DNA of 64,000 nt from Sphingobacteriales bacterium 39-19 (GCA_001898465.1 MKTX01000003.1:1-64000), one strand, 5' to 3'; positions 44,322 through 53,695 are shown, counted from the first letter of the stretch. Made by a program: numbers and translations. Notes: generated from the sequence alone by a model not told the origin.

Positions 44322-45170
44322 TTAAAGGTATTCCATCACCCGGTTTTGTACATTTTTATCTTTATATATCTTTTGATGACCCAGCCCTTGCGTAGTAATT
44401 AAATGAACATATGGTAAATGATCTTCTAAAATTTTCTGTGCATCCCGGTAAGGGGTAATTTTATCATCCTGGTCGTGAACCCATATCACTTGCGCCTGTA
44501 TATGATGTAAAGCCCTTCTTACCGAGTACCATTCAGCCGGTTTACCGCTCTTTTTTAAAATCGTTTCTCTTAGTGCATTTTTAAATTTTGGCTGGGGTAA
44601 TTTTAAAATATTAAATGCCCCCTCAATAGCAGTATTGGTTTCCGTAGCTGGTGCTATTAATACCAATTTAGTATCTTTTTGGAGTTCTGCTATTTCTTCT
44701 AAAGCCAGGCAAACTGCCAGGCCTCCAAAGGAGTGGGCGATGTAAGTATCAATTGGGCCATATAATTCAATAATTTTTTTGATCATTTTACTGTAATCCA
44801 GGGCATTTACTCTTTTACCACCGCTTTTTCCATGAGCGGGCGCTTCAAAAGCCAGTACTTCATATCCCTTTTGCACAAGCGCTTCGGCATAATTTGAAAA
44901 TTTATGATAGCTGGATGAAAACCCATGAAGTAGTAAAGCTTTTTTTGATTGGTTCCGGTTGAGCCTGCATCCCGAAATTTTACAGCTATCTAATTGAAAC
45001 TGCAGTTGTTCCCCCTTATTAAATAGATCAACCCCGTTGCCTTTGTAACGGGTATAGGGGGTACAAAATAATTTAAATGCATAAGCGCCACTATACCGGC
45101 TACCCAATACGTCTAGTAAATACAGTTTTGTACGAATGTAACTATAAATGATATTTTTTTGTATTTTCAT
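44322..45170 (-). CDS. Alpha/beta hydrolase
   Basis: 282 aa. Fold marks: LLLHGFSSSYHKF (oxyanion loop HG), FEAPAHGKSGGKR, nucleophile elbow IAHSFGGLAV, catalytic Asp near WVHDQDDKITPY and a final His in GLGHQKIYKD. No signal peptide, though a hydrophobic Tyr-rich N-terminus is present (IRTKLYLLDVLGSRYSG). Substrate unknown; esterase or lysophospholipase activity is possible. It is divergent from the DUF2520 gene, 18 bases apart. Confidence 0.85.
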   Translation of the reverse strand: MKIQKNIIYSYIRTKLYLLDVLGSRYSGAYAFKLFCTPYTRYKGNGVDLFNKGEQLQFQLDSCKISGCRLNRNQSKKALLLHGFSSSYHKFSNYAEALVQKGYEVLAFEAPAHGKSGGKRVNALDYSKMIKKIIELYGPIDTYIAHSFGGLAVCLALEEIAELQKDTKLVLIAPATETNTAIEGAFNILKLPQPKFKNALRETILKKSGKPAEWYSVRRALHHIQAQVIWVHDQDDKITPYRDAQKILEDHLPYVHLITTQGLGHQKIYKDKNVQNRVMEYL

Positions 45171-45188
45171 GCTCCAAAGTTATTGCTT

Positions 45189-45944
45189 ATGAAGATTGTA
45201 TTGATTGGCTCCGGAAACGTAGCCACGGTACTAGGCAGGCTTATTATAAAAAATGGCCATACCGTTACCCATGTTATTAGCCCACACGTAGAGAATGCAG
45301 CCACACTCGCCAATGAATTAAATTGTACTTATTCTCATTGCAAGCAACCTATAACCCCGGATTGCGACCTGGTGATATTATCCGTTTCAGATTCGGGCCT
45401 GGAAAATATTCATGCCAATGTAAAAAGCTGGAATAAGCCCGTAGTTCATACCTCCGGATCTGTTTCAATAGAAATATTAAAAAAATATGCCGATGTTTTC
45501 GGGGTACTTTATCCTTTACAAACTTTACGTAAAGAAATGACAACGATCCCGGAAATTCCTTTTTTAGTAGATGGATCCACTGATGATATGTACACATTCA
45601 TTGAAGGGTTTGCCAAAACACTCTCACACCAGGTACAGCGGGCAAATGATGAAGAGCGCAGTAAACTACACCTGGCTGCCGTAATTTCGAGCAATTTTAC
45701 GAATTATATGTATAAACTGGCAGAGCAGTATTGTATTGATGAGGGGGTAAATTTTACCTTGTTACACCCGCTTATCCTGGAAACAGCACAACGGGCCACT
45801 TTGTTTTCTCCCGGCAATGTACAAACCGGGCCCGCTATCCGAAAAGATATTCAAACACTCGATAAGCATTTACGTTTATTAAATGCCTATCCCAAATTAC
45901 GTACAACTTATTTACGTATTACAGATAGTATTATGAACCCTTAA
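45189..45944 (+). CDS. Rossmann-fold protein with DUF2520 domain
   Basis: 251 aa. The N-terminus MKIVLIGSGNVATVLGRLI is a nucleotide-binding GxGxxA-type loop, followed by a second Rossmann half and a helical C-terminal DUF2520 domain (AAVISSNFTNYMYKLAEQYC, LLHPLILETAQRA). Similar proteins are related to F420-dependent and 6-phosphogluconate-type reductases; activity is unproven. The start at 45189 gives a clean N-terminal strand. It converges with the GyrI-like lipoprotein, four bases apart. Confidence 0.85.
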   Translation: MKIVLIGSGNVATVLGRLIIKNGHTVTHVISPHVENAATLANELNCTYSHCKQPITPDCDLVILSVSDSGLENIHANVKSWNKPVVHTSGSVSIEILKKYADVFGVLYPLQTLRKEMTTIPEIPFLVDGSTDDMYTFIEGFAKTLSHQVQRANDEERSKLHLAAVISSNFTNYMYKLAEQYCIDEGVNFTLLHPLILETAQRATLFSPGNVQTGPAIRKDIQTLDKHLRLLNAYPKLRTTYLRITDSIMNP

Positions 45945-45948
45945 TTGG

Positions 45949-46593
45949 TTATTTTATCTTCTTATAAGGCATCACTATATCTGTTTGTACCTTATAAGGG
46001 TTTTTTACATTCCCTTTTTCATCAATCGGGTCACTCACATAAATTTCATATGGAATTGCAATCGCTTTCCTGTTTTGTGATGATAACCTTTCCTGTAAAG
46101 CTTCATAAGCAATACCCGTAATTTCGTAAGGCCCAAAAAAATGGGCTACCAGTGCGCTATCGGCACCTATTTCCCGGGTGAAAATATTTTTAGAAAGTTT
46201 GGCCGGTTTCTTTGCTACAGGAAAACCAATTTCAAAAAAATAAGGGGCTTTACGGGTTTTATACCAGGCCATGGGCGGACCTGTCGCCTTCATTTTATTT
46301 GCTTTTAAAAATGACAATAAGGTACCCGACAGGCTGGTTTCAATTTTCTTACTTACTGATGCCATATTGGTTGCACTGTCATTGGTATACAAAATAAATT
46401 GTTTTGCAGTAACCGTATCTTCTATATTGATCACAGGGGCTTTTAATTGCCGGGCTTTATCCAGGGTATCTACCACAGGGGCATGAAGTTTAATGCTATC
46501 TTTTTGAGCCGAAGGATGGCTGCTTTTATTTTTACAACCTATTGAGATCATACAACTATACAGGATGATGATGAACAGGAGGAGGAACTTCAT
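45949..46593 (-). CDS. GyrI-like lipoprotein
   Basis: 214 aa. Lipoprotein signal MKFLLLFIIILYSCMISIGC with the likely lipidated Cys at 20. The rest shows the SOUL/GyrI-like fold in part: AWYKTRKAPYFFEIGFPV, FFGPYEITGIAYEALQE and YEIYVSDPIDEKGN, typical of small-molecule-binding GyrI domains. So it may bind a drug-like or heterocyclic ligand in the envelope. I use the ATG at 46593, since an upstream start at 46635 would bury the signal. Function is otherwise unknown. Confidence 0.75.
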   Translation of the reverse strand: MKFLLLFIIILYSCMISIGCKNKSSHPSAQKDSIKLHAPVVDTLDKARQLKAPVINIEDTVTAKQFILYTNDSATNMASVSKKIETSLSGTLLSFLKANKMKATGPPMAWYKTRKAPYFFEIGFPVAKKPAKLSKNIFTREIGADSALVAHFFGPYEITGIAYEALQERLSSQNRKAIAIPYEIYVSDPIDEKGNVKNPYKVQTDIVMPYKKIK

Positions 46594-46730
46594 ACGGGGT
46601 ATATTTTTAATTGAAATAAGAGGATGTTTATACACAAGTATTGCAAAATAAACGATTGTTTTAATACTTATCGTTTAATATTTTTCGCAAATAGTAATCC
46701 TCATTGAGATTGCAAACCGAAATTTGCACA

Positions 46731-47066
46731 ATGTATACGATTACCTTTAAGTTTGAACAGAAAGGAATAGAGCCGGTAACCATTAAAAACGTGGAAGATG
46801 GACAATCTATTTTAGAAGTAGCCCTGATTAATGATATTGATTTACATCATAATTGCGGGGGAGTATGTGCCTGTAGTACCTGTCACTTATATGTAGAACA
46901 AGGCGAAGAATTTTTGGAAGAGCTAAGCGATGCAGAAGAAGATTTTATTGACCGGGCCATTAATCCCCGGTTAAATTCTCGTTTGGGTTGTCAATGTGTT
47001 TTGCAAAAGGGCACCGGTGAAATTATTGTAAGGTTACCTGACCAAACCCAGTTTTTGGGTGAATAA
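46731..47066 (+). CDS. fdx: [2Fe-2S] ferredoxin, adrenodoxin type
   Basis: 111 aa. The cluster Cys are all visible: NCGGVCACSTCHLYV, and later RLGCQCVL. The ISC-type ferredoxin passes electrons in iron-sulfur assembly. Start fixed at 46731 by the MYTITFKFEQKG N-terminus. Directly followed by iscX, which supports an assembly role rather than a metabolic one. It opens a plus-strand run with iscX, kdsC, a prenyltransferase, maf and a DUF2851 protein. Confidence 0.9.
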   Translation: MYTITFKFEQKGIEPVTIKNVEDGQSILEVALINDIDLHHNCGGVCACSTCHLYVEQGEEFLEELSDAEEDFIDRAINPRLNSRLGCQCVLQKGTGEIIVRLPDQTQFLGE

Positions 47067-47130
47067 CAGCATCATTCTTTTGCAGCAGCAATAAAAAATC
47101 TATTACTTATACTAAAAATTGATTATATTT

Positions 47131-47367
47131 ATGAGTTATGAACCCCCCATTCATTGGAATGATTATGAGGATATTGCCCAAAAGTTGTATGAAAAGTTTG
47201 GAGATGAATTTGGCGAGGGCAAAATTTATCGTATTCGTTTTACTGACCTGCACAAATGGGTGCTTTCCCTTCCGCATTTTGAAGGCAAACCGGAAGATAG
47301 TAACGAAGGGCACCTGGAAATGATACAAAGCAGTTGGGTTTACGAATGGCGGGATAATCAAAAATAA
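47131..47367 (+). CDS. iscX: Fe-S assembly protein IscX
   Basis: 78 aa, close to the ~66-aa E. coli protein with a short N-terminal addition. The acidic IscX pattern is clear: HWNDYEDIAQKLYEKFGDEF, RIRFTDLHKWVLSLPHF, EGHLEMIQSSWVYEW. IscX binds IscS and iron and tunes cluster assembly. It is 64 bases after fdx and seven before kdsC. Other isc genes are not in this window. Confidence 0.9.
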   Translation: MSYEPPIHWNDYEDIAQKLYEKFGDEFGEGKIYRIRFTDLHKWVLSLPHFEGKPEDSNEGHLEMIQSSWVYEWRDNQK

Positions 47368-47373
47368 AATATC

Positions 47374-47895
47374 ATGAATATGCTTTCAGATTTTAAACCC
47401 ATCAGGCTATTTGTATTTGATATTGATGGTGTTTTAACTGATGGCAATATACTGTTAATGGATAATGGAGAGCAAGTACGCAAAATGAGTATTAAAGATG
47501 GCTATGCCTTGCAAATGGCCATCAAAAAAGGGTATTATATCCTGGTGATTTCAGGAGCCCGGCAAACTTCAGTTATTCATCGCCTGGCATTATTGGGTGT
47601 AGAGGATGTGTATGCTGAAATTACAGATAAAGTAGCTACGTTGCAGGAGTATATAAAAAAACTGAACCTGCGTGCCGAAGAAGTTTTATTTATGGGTGAT
47701 GATATGCCCGATATGGGTTGTTTACAAATCGTGGGGGTTCCCTGTTGCCCCGCTGATGCTGTACCGGAAGTAAAGGAAATGGTACATTATATATCTCCAT
47801 TTAATGGTGGCCAGGGTTGTGTAAGAGATGTGATAGAAAAAGTACTTAAACTGAACAGCCATTGGGTACACGATGCTCCCATCACTTCTCAATAG
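47374..47895 (+). CDS. kdsC: 3-deoxy-manno-octulosonate-8-phosphate phosphatase
   Basis: 173-aa HAD-family phosphatase. It removes phosphate from Kdo-8-P in LPS inner-core synthesis. RLFVFDIDGVLTDG holds both catalytic Asp, VISGAR the Thr/Ser-type second motif, and MGDDMPDMGCLQ the metal-binding acidic motif; the cap-less, short architecture is that of KdsC tetramers. It is in an operon-like run with fdx/iscX upstream and the prenyltransferase downstream, 21 bases on. Confidence 0.92.
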   Translation: MNMLSDFKPIRLFVFDIDGVLTDGNILLMDNGEQVRKMSIKDGYALQMAIKKGYYILVISGARQTSVIHRLALLGVEDVYAEITDKVATLQEYIKKLNLRAEEVLFMGDDMPDMGCLQIVGVPCCPADAVPEVKEMVHYISPFNGGQGCVRDVIEKVLKLNSHWVHDAPITSQ

Positions 47896-47916
47896 AGTTT
47901 TTCCTATTTTTACCAA

Positions 47917-48855
47917 ATGAGATTAATTGCAGCTTTTTTACGACTCATTCGCTGGCCCAATCTTTTCTTTATTATCCTTACCCAAAGCCTGTTTTATTTT
48001 TGTGTATTTAAACCCATGTTGAAATACCCGCTTCCTGCATCATTTGATGTTTTATTTTGGATTTTGGTAACGGCCTCGGTATGTATTGCTGCTGCCGGTT
48101 ATATCATTAATGATTATTTCGATTTTCATATTGATGCTATCAATAAACCTCAAAAAGTGGTGATTGATAATGTAATCAAACGCCGATGGGCCATTATCTG
48201 GCATTGGTTTTTATCTGGCCTGGGTATATTGTTAACGGCCTATATTAGTTATAAAACAAACAAATTTCATATCCTGGCTGCCAACATCACTTGTGTGTTA
48301 TTACTTTGGTTTTACAGTACTACATTTAAAAAGAAAATATTGTGGGGCAATATTCTTATTTCGCTTTTAACTGCTTGGGTAATACTCGTTATCTATTTTT
48401 TTGTGGGTACCGGCATAGGTAAATGGCAATCGCCAGACCTGGCACTGGATGTAAAAAGGCTTTACAAATTTGCTATCTTGTATGCCGGGTTTGCATTTTT
48501 ACTTTCGGTAATAAGAGAAGCAGTGAAAGACCTGGAAGACCTGGAGGGTGATATAAAATATGGCTGCCGTACCATGCCCATTGTGTGGGGTGTGCCTGCC
48601 GCTAAAGTATATACCGCCATCTGGTTGGTAGTGTGTGTGGGTATGCTTACCGCTATTTTGATTTATGCCGGTTTAAGTGGCTGGTGGGTGGCGTCGCTGT
48701 ATATAGCCATAGCCATATTAATTCCGCTTTTTATGATCCTGTTTGCCCTGGGTAAAGCCGGGGCGCCCGAAGCGTATCATAAAATCAGTTCAATGCTCAA
48801 GCTGGTGATGCTGGCCGGCATATTATCCATGTTATTCTTTCTTATCCTCAAATAA
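47917..48855 (+). CDS. UbiA-family prenyltransferase (geranylgeranylglycerol-phosphate type)
   Basis: 312 aa with about eight or nine membrane helices. The two Asp-rich motifs are present: NDYFDFHIDAINKPQK and DLEDLEGDIKYGCRTMP, which bind the Mg-prenyl-pyrophosphate. The general pattern is closest to geranylgeranylglycerol-phosphate transferases annotated in Bacteroidota, though the acceptor could be another lipid or quinone precursor. It contrasts with the UbiA-like protein at 18.3 kb, which lacks the first motif. It is five bases ahead of maf. Confidence 0.85.
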   Translation: MRLIAAFLRLIRWPNLFFIILTQSLFYFCVFKPMLKYPLPASFDVLFWILVTASVCIAAAGYIINDYFDFHIDAINKPQKVVIDNVIKRRWAIIWHWFLSGLGILLTAYISYKTNKFHILAANITCVLLLWFYSTTFKKKILWGNILISLLTAWVILVIYFFVGTGIGKWQSPDLALDVKRLYKFAILYAGFAFLLSVIREAVKDLEDLEGDIKYGCRTMPIVWGVPAAKVYTAIWLVVCVGMLTAILIYAGLSGWWVASLYIAIAILIPLFMILFALGKAGAPEAYHKISSMLKLVMLAGILSMLFFLILK

Positions 48856-48860
48856 TCAAA

Positions 48861-49421
48861 ATGCAAAAAATTGTATTGGCATCAGCTTCGCCAAGGCGAA
48901 AGCAGTTATTAGAGTGGGCAGCCCAAGAATTTGATGTAATAGTAAGCCATTGCCCCGAAGAAGCGCCCGGCAAATTGTCTCCCCATGAAACGGCCATATA
49001 TATTGCCAGGCAAAAAGCACTTGCCGTTTTAGAAAAGGTAAAGGAAAACATACCGGTATTGGCAGCTGATACCATCGTGGTATGTAAAGGGCGTATTTTA
49101 GGAAAACCCAAAGACCGGGAAGAAGCTATTCACTTTTTGGAATTATTGTCTGGTACCAACCATACCGTAATTACCGGCGTGGTAATCCGGTATGGAAAAA
49201 AAGAAATTTCATTTGCCGATGAAACGATTGTTTCTTTTCATGCGCTAAGCCGGGATCAAATACAGTTTTATGTGGAGCATTACAAACCCTATGATAAAGC
49301 GGGGGCATATGCCATCCAGGAATGGATTGGCGTAATCGGGATCAAAGCCATTCAAGGTGATTTTTATAATGTAATGGGCCTCCCGGTTAGCCGTGTCATG
49401 CAGGCTCTTTCTTCCTTATGA
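48861..49421 (+). CDS. maf: Maf nucleotide pyrophosphatase
   Basis: 186 aa. Hydrolyses canonical or modified nucleoside triphosphates to monophosphates as a housecleaning enzyme. IVLASASPRRKQLLEW, PVLAADTIVVCKGRILGKP and AGAYAIQEWIGVIGIKAIQGD are standard family motifs; Asp in AADTIV is catalytic. It begins five bases after the prenyltransferase. Confidence 0.95.
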   Translation: MQKIVLASASPRRKQLLEWAAQEFDVIVSHCPEEAPGKLSPHETAIYIARQKALAVLEKVKENIPVLAADTIVVCKGRILGKPKDREEAIHFLELLSGTNHTVITGVVIRYGKKEISFADETIVSFHALSRDQIQFYVEHYKPYDKAGAYAIQEWIGVIGIKAIQGDFYNVMGLPVSRVMQALSSL

Positions 49422-49472
49422 GTTTTTGATTAAATTTTAAATTATTTGTAATTTTCAGAAAGATTCCGCCCC

Positions 49473-50732
49473 ATGACTGAAAAATTACTTCAATTTATCT
49501 GGCAGTTCCGCCATTTTGACCTGGCTCATTTACAAACAGAAGATGGCGACCCATTACAAATACTTCATCCCGGTACTTTAAATAATAACCAGGGACCCGA
49601 TTTTTTAAATGCCAGGATACATTGCAGGGGAACCACCTGGGCCGGTAATATTGAGTTGCACGTATTAAGCTCTCAATGGAAATTACATAAGCATGATGAT
49701 GACCCCAATTACAAAAATATTATTTTGCATGTGGTATGGCAACACGATGCAGATTTAAACTTACCATTTCCAACTTTCGTGCTGGGTGGGAGAGTGCCTT
49801 TATTGTTTTTAAACAGGTACGATCAGTTGATGAAGGAACAGGGTTTTATAGCCTGCGAAAAAAACATATCACAAGTACCGGAAATTATTCTCCTTAGCCG
49901 TATAGATAGTATGCTGGCAGAACGACTGCAACAAAGAGCGGATCGTATATTAACATCCCTGCAAAATAATAAAGCACATTGGGAAGAAGTATTTTGGCAA
50001 ACCCTTTGCCGGAGCCTGGGTACTAAAGTGAATGAAAGCGCCTTTGAAGCTATAGCAAAAACTTTACCCATTTCTTTACTGGCAAAGCATAAGCATAATT
50101 TAGTACAGGTAGAGGCGCTGCTCATGGGCCAGGCGGGGTTATTATCAGCCGGCACAAAGGATGCTTACCAAAACATGCTCTGCAAAGAATATCATTTTTT
50201 AAAAAAGAAATATACTTTGGCCGGCATTGGTTTGCCGATTCATTTCTTAAGGATGCGCCCGGCCAATTTTCCTACTATTCGGCTGGCACAACTGGCTGCC
50301 TTGATTAATGAGAGCCAAAAACTATTTTCTAAAATACGGGAAGCTACAGATGTGCAGCAGGTGCAGCAATTATTTACTATTACCGCCAATGATTATTGGC
50401 ATTATCATTACCGGTTTGGCGAAGAAACTCCTTTTAAAGAAAAGCAGTTAGGCAGGCAAATGATACATGGGATTCTCATCAATACCGTAATACCCATATT
50501 GTATGCTTATGGCCAGTATCATCAAAATGAGAAAATAAAAGAAAAAGCCATAACCTGGATGCAGCAATTGCCCGCAGAAAAAAACAGCATTACAAACGGA
50601 TTTAAAATATTGGGATTACGTTGTGTAAAAGCTAGTGAAAGCCAGGCCTACTTACAATTGAAAAATGAATATTGCAACCATAAGCGTTGCCTGCAATGCA
50701 GTATTGGGAATGCTATTTTAAAAATGAAATAA
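49473..50732 (+). CDS. DUF2851 protein
   Basis: 419 aa of the Bacteroidota family DUF2851. The conserved start is TEKLLQFIWQFRHFDLAHLQT, with GPDFLNARIHCRGTTWAGNIELHV and ILHVVWQHDAD, a pattern with His/Asp residues that could form a nuclease or metal site. The end is a Cys cluster (CNHKRCLQCSIGNAIL). No signal peptide. Function is unknown. It is last in the fdx-iscX-kdsC-prenyltransferase-maf run. Confidence 0.85.
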   Translation: MTEKLLQFIWQFRHFDLAHLQTEDGDPLQILHPGTLNNNQGPDFLNARIHCRGTTWAGNIELHVLSSQWKLHKHDDDPNYKNIILHVVWQHDADLNLPFPTFVLGGRVPLLFLNRYDQLMKEQGFIACEKNISQVPEIILLSRIDSMLAERLQQRADRILTSLQNNKAHWEEVFWQTLCRSLGTKVNESAFEAIAKTLPISLLAKHKHNLVQVEALLMGQAGLLSAGTKDAYQNMLCKEYHFLKKKYTLAGIGLPIHFLRMRPANFPTIRLAQLAALINESQKLFSKIREATDVQQVQQLFTITANDYWHYHYRFGEETPFKEKQLGRQMIHGILINTVIPILYAYGQYHQNEKIKEKAITWMQQLPAEKNSITNGFKILGLRCVKASESQAYLQLKNEYCNHKRCLQCSIGNAILKMK

Positions 50733-50755
50733 AAAAAGCCGGTAAGTACCGGCTA
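50731..50755 (-). terminator. Terminator of lpd
   Basis: AGCCGGTA (50737-50744) with TACCGGCT (50747-50754), with seven T on the minus strand (A at 50731-50737). The plus-strand side lacks a T run, so it serves lpd. Confidence 0.8.
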
Positions 50756-50776
50756 TCTAAAATCTTTATAGATGTG

Positions 50777-52165
50777 TTAAATGTCAATGGCTTCTCCATA
50801 AGCAACAGCGGTTGCTTCCTTTATTCCTTCGCTCATCGTAGGGTGCGGATGAACGGCATTTAAAATTTCATGGGCCGTGGTTTCCAGTTTCCTGGCTACT
50901 ACCACTTCTGCTATAAGTTCGGTTACATTCATGCCAATCATGTGGCAACCTAAGAATTCGCCATATTTGGCATCGTAAATTACTTTTACAAAACCTTCTG
51001 TGGCACCGGCTGCACTTGCTTTGCCGCTGGCCATAAATGGAAATTTTCCTACTTTAATTTCGTATCCTGCATCTTTTGCTGCTTTCTCTGTAAAGCCTAC
51101 ACTTGCAATTTCGGGTGTACAATAAGTACAGCCGGGAATATTGTTATAATCCATGGGTGTAATTTTAAGGCCAGCCAGGTGTTCGGCTGCATTGATGCCT
51201 TCTTTTGATGCAACGTGGGCAAGAGCCTGGCCGGGTGTACAATCACCAATAGCATATACTCCGGCCACATTTGTTTGCTGGTTTGCATCTACTACTATTT
51301 TCCCTTTTTCTGTTTTAATGCCTAATTGTTCCAGCCCTATATTTTCAATATTGGCAACTACACCCACCGCACTCAATAAAATATCGGCTTCTATTACTTG
51401 TTCACCAGCTGCAGATTTTATAGTTGCTTTTACCCCATTTCCACTGGTATCTACTTTGGTTACTTCGCTGGATGTGAGTATCGTCATCCCTTGTTTTTTG
51501 AATTGTTTTTCCAATTCTTTACTTATTTCCTCATCTTCTACAGGAACAAGCCTTGGCATAAATTCTACCATGGTAACTTTAGTACCCAGGCTATTATAGA
51601 AATAAGCAAACTCACTGCCTATGGCACCGCTTCCGCATACGATCATGCTTTTGGGTTGTTCGGGTAATGCCATAGCTTCCCGGTATGCAATTATTTTTTT
51701 ACCATCTACAGGCATACTGGGTAATTGCCGGGCACGGCCCCCGGTAGCAATAATAATATTTTTAGCTTCCAGTGTTTGTTTGGTTCCATCTGCTGCCGTT
51801 ACCTCCAGTTTGTTGGCGGCAATTAATTTGCCGGTACCCATGATGACTTCAATCTTATTTTTCTTCATTAAAAACTGCACCCCTTTGCTCATTTTATCGG
51901 CCACACCCCGGCTGCGTTTTATTACTGCGCCAAAATCCTGGGAAACTTCGCTTACGTTTATGCCATAATTGCCGGCATGTTTTGCATAATCATATACCTG
52001 GGCACTTTTTAATAATGCTTTTGTGGGAATACAGCCCCAATTCAGGCAGATGCCGCCCAGGCTTTCTTTTTCTACAATTGCAACTTTTTTACCAAGCTGG
52101 CTGGCCCTGATTGCTGCGGGGTAGCCTCCCGGGCCACTTCCTAAAACGATTACGTCGAATGCCAT
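50777..52165 (-). CDS. lpd: Dihydrolipoyl dehydrogenase
   Basis: 462-aa flavoprotein (E3) of pyruvate, 2-oxoglutarate and branched-chain oxo-acid dehydrogenase complexes and the glycine cleavage system. FAD loop GSGPGGYPAAI; redox Cys40/Cys45 in GGICLNWGCIPTK; NAD loop MIVCGSGAIGSEFA; central TPGQALAHVASKEG; and the C-terminal HPHPTMSEG that carries the catalytic His-Glu pair. It is a single gene here without E1/E2 partners. Confidence 0.97.
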   Translation of the reverse strand: MAFDVIVLGSGPGGYPAAIRASQLGKKVAIVEKESLGGICLNWGCIPTKALLKSAQVYDYAKHAGNYGINVSEVSQDFGAVIKRSRGVADKMSKGVQFLMKKNKIEVIMGTGKLIAANKLEVTAADGTKQTLEAKNIIIATGGRARQLPSMPVDGKKIIAYREAMALPEQPKSMIVCGSGAIGSEFAYFYNSLGTKVTMVEFMPRLVPVEDEEISKELEKQFKKQGMTILTSSEVTKVDTSGNGVKATIKSAAGEQVIEADILLSAVGVVANIENIGLEQLGIKTEKGKIVVDANQQTNVAGVYAIGDCTPGQALAHVASKEGINAAEHLAGLKITPMDYNNIPGCTYCTPEIASVGFTEKAAKDAGYEIKVGKFPFMASGKASAAGATEGFVKVIYDAKYGEFLGCHMIGMNVTELIAEVVVARKLETTAHEILNAVHPHPTMSEGIKEATAVAYGEAIDI

Positions 52166-52289
52166 AATATTACTGTGTTTTTATAAAAAATCCCTGCAAA
52201 TTTACTCGCTAATAGCTGAACGCCAAAATGTAATTTTCTCTACCGGTTCTGTTATTTTTATTAAAATTTAAATGGATTGTCAAAAGTTA

Positions 52290-52916
52290 CTAAGGTGTGT
52301 CAAAGAATATTTTTAAAATCTCTTTTATATTTTCATAGGTATTGGCTACCGGTTTTTTTATATCTTTTGTTTTAAACCATCTTATTTCTGTAATATCTTC
52401 TTCGGACTGTGGTTGGGTGGGCTGTTTTTTTACCGTAAAATAATACCAGTGCGTTTTTTTTAAATAATGCTTACCATAGGCTTCGTAGGTATGCCAGGTA
52501 TCGGTGATTTTATTTTTTAGAACCAGTTTTTTTAATCCTGTTTCTTCTTCTATTTCCCGGGTGGCCGCTTTTTGTGCGGTTTCTTTTTTCTCTATTTTAC
52601 CTTTTGGTAAGTCCCATTTGCCCAGGCGATATATAAATAAGATCTCTTTATCTTCATTTTGAACCAAACCACCCGCTGCTTCTATTACGGTAAACTGGCG
52701 TGAAAACAATTTTTGTAATTTATCTAAATCATGATCTAATAAAATGCCTGCATGAAATGTTTCTTTTTTTATTTCGTGTAACAGGCTATGTATTGCGGCT
52801 GTGCTGGTTTCATCAATAAATACCGTATCGGGGTGCTTCAGTAATTCAGTAAGTTCCGGTGTAAGCGTATCGCAAAGAAATACGGGTTTCTCTCCAAAAA
52901 ATATTTTTACTTGCAT
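52290..52916 (-). CDS. Nudix hydrolase with extra N-terminal domain
   Basis: 208 aa. The Nudix box GKIEKKETAQKAATREIEEE plus the next TGL fits Gx5Ex7REUxEExGU exactly (about residues 120-142). Upstream are the N-terminal ~75 residues that look like a separate alpha/beta domain (KIFFGEKPVFLCDTLTP). The likely substrates are nucleoside diphosphate derivatives; the exact one is not clear. I start at the ATG at 52916, because the open frame upstream to 53072 crosses the divergent pyrE promoter. Confidence 0.85.
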   Translation of the reverse strand: MQVKIFFGEKPVFLCDTLTPELTELLKHPDTVFIDETSTAAIHSLLHEIKKETFHAGILLDHDLDKLQKLFSRQFTVIEAAGGLVQNEDKEILFIYRLGKWDLPKGKIEKKETAQKAATREIEEETGLKKLVLKNKITDTWHTYEAYGKHYLKKTHWYYFTVKKQPTQPQSEEDITEIRWFKTKDIKKPVANTYENIKEILKIFFDTP

Positions 52917-53036
52917 AGCTGGCAATTTACGTTGTAAATTTAGGCTTTTGTAAATGAATACGATGGTTATATCCGGCTGTGCCGGTTCCCATTTTAAAAT
53001 AAAAAGTAACCGTTTTTTTTTTGAAATGCTGGCAAC

Positions 53037-53044
53037 TAACTTTG
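53037..53044 (+). promoter_or_regulatory. Candidate -7 box for pyrE
   Basis: TAACTTTG matches TAnnTTTG, 21 bases before the pyrE ATG at 53066. The -33 position is occupied by a T-rich run. Confidence 0.5.
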
Positions 53045-53065
53045 TATCACATAATAATATTAAAT

Positions 53066-53695
53066 ATGACAAATGAAGCTGCCATTGCCGAAAAACTTTT
53101 GCATATCGGCGCTGTACAGTTAAATACTGAAAAGCCTTTTACCTGGGCCAGTGGCTGGAAAAGCCCCATTTATTGCGATAACAGGAAATTACTTTCTTTT
53201 CCCTATGAACGGGACTATGTGAAAAGTGAATTGTGCAGTGTGATTTTTGAAGAATTCATGCAAGCCGATGCCCTGGCAGGTGTAGCTACAGCCGGTATTG
53301 CATGGGGGGCCATGGCTGCCGATCAGCTTAAACTTCCTTATTTATACGTACGGCCTAAACCCAAAGAACATGGTTTGGGCAATCAAATAGAAGGAAATTT
53401 ACAAAAAGGACAAAAAGTTGTATTGATAGAAGATTTAATCTCAACCGGTAAAAGCGTTTTGCAGGTATGCGAAGTGCTAAAAAATGCCGGTGCCGAAATA
53501 CTGGGTGTAATTTCTATTTTTAATTATGGGTTTCCACAAGCAGATGCCGCCTTTACATTGGCAGGCATTCCCTATCGTTCGTTGAGTAACTACCCGGTTT
53601 TAATTAAACTGGCCCGGGAAAAAGGTTTAGTAACCGGTGAGGAGTTAAAATCGCTGTTAAACTGGAGGGAAAACCCATCAGAATGGCAGGGTTAG
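53066..53695 (+). CDS. pyrE: Orotate phosphoribosyltransferase
   Basis: 209 aa. Makes OMP from orotate and PRPP in pyrimidine synthesis. FTWASGWKSPIYCDNRK, AGVATAGIAWGAMAADQL, YVRPKPKEHGLGNQIEG and the PRPP loop VVLIEDLISTGKSVLQV are all normal. Start fixed at 53066 by the MTNEAAIAEKLLHIGAVQL N-terminus and the promoter position. An HMA-domain protein follows 30 bases on. Confidence 0.96.
   Translation: MTNEAAIAEKLLHIGAVQLNTEKPFTWASGWKSPIYCDNRKLLSFPYERDYVKSELCSVIFEEFMQADALAGVATAGIAWGAMAADQLKLPYLYVRPKPKEHGLGNQIEGNLQKGQKVVLIEDLISTGKSVLQVCEVLKNAGAEILGVISIFNYGFPQADAAFTLAGIPYRSLSNYPVLIKLAREKGLVTGEELKSLLNWRENPSEWQG

Noticed and set aside
52917-53072. N-terminal extension of the Nudix protein to 53072
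   Set aside because: It runs through the divergent pyrE promoter and leader, has low-complexity residues and is not needed for the fold; ATG 52916 is used.
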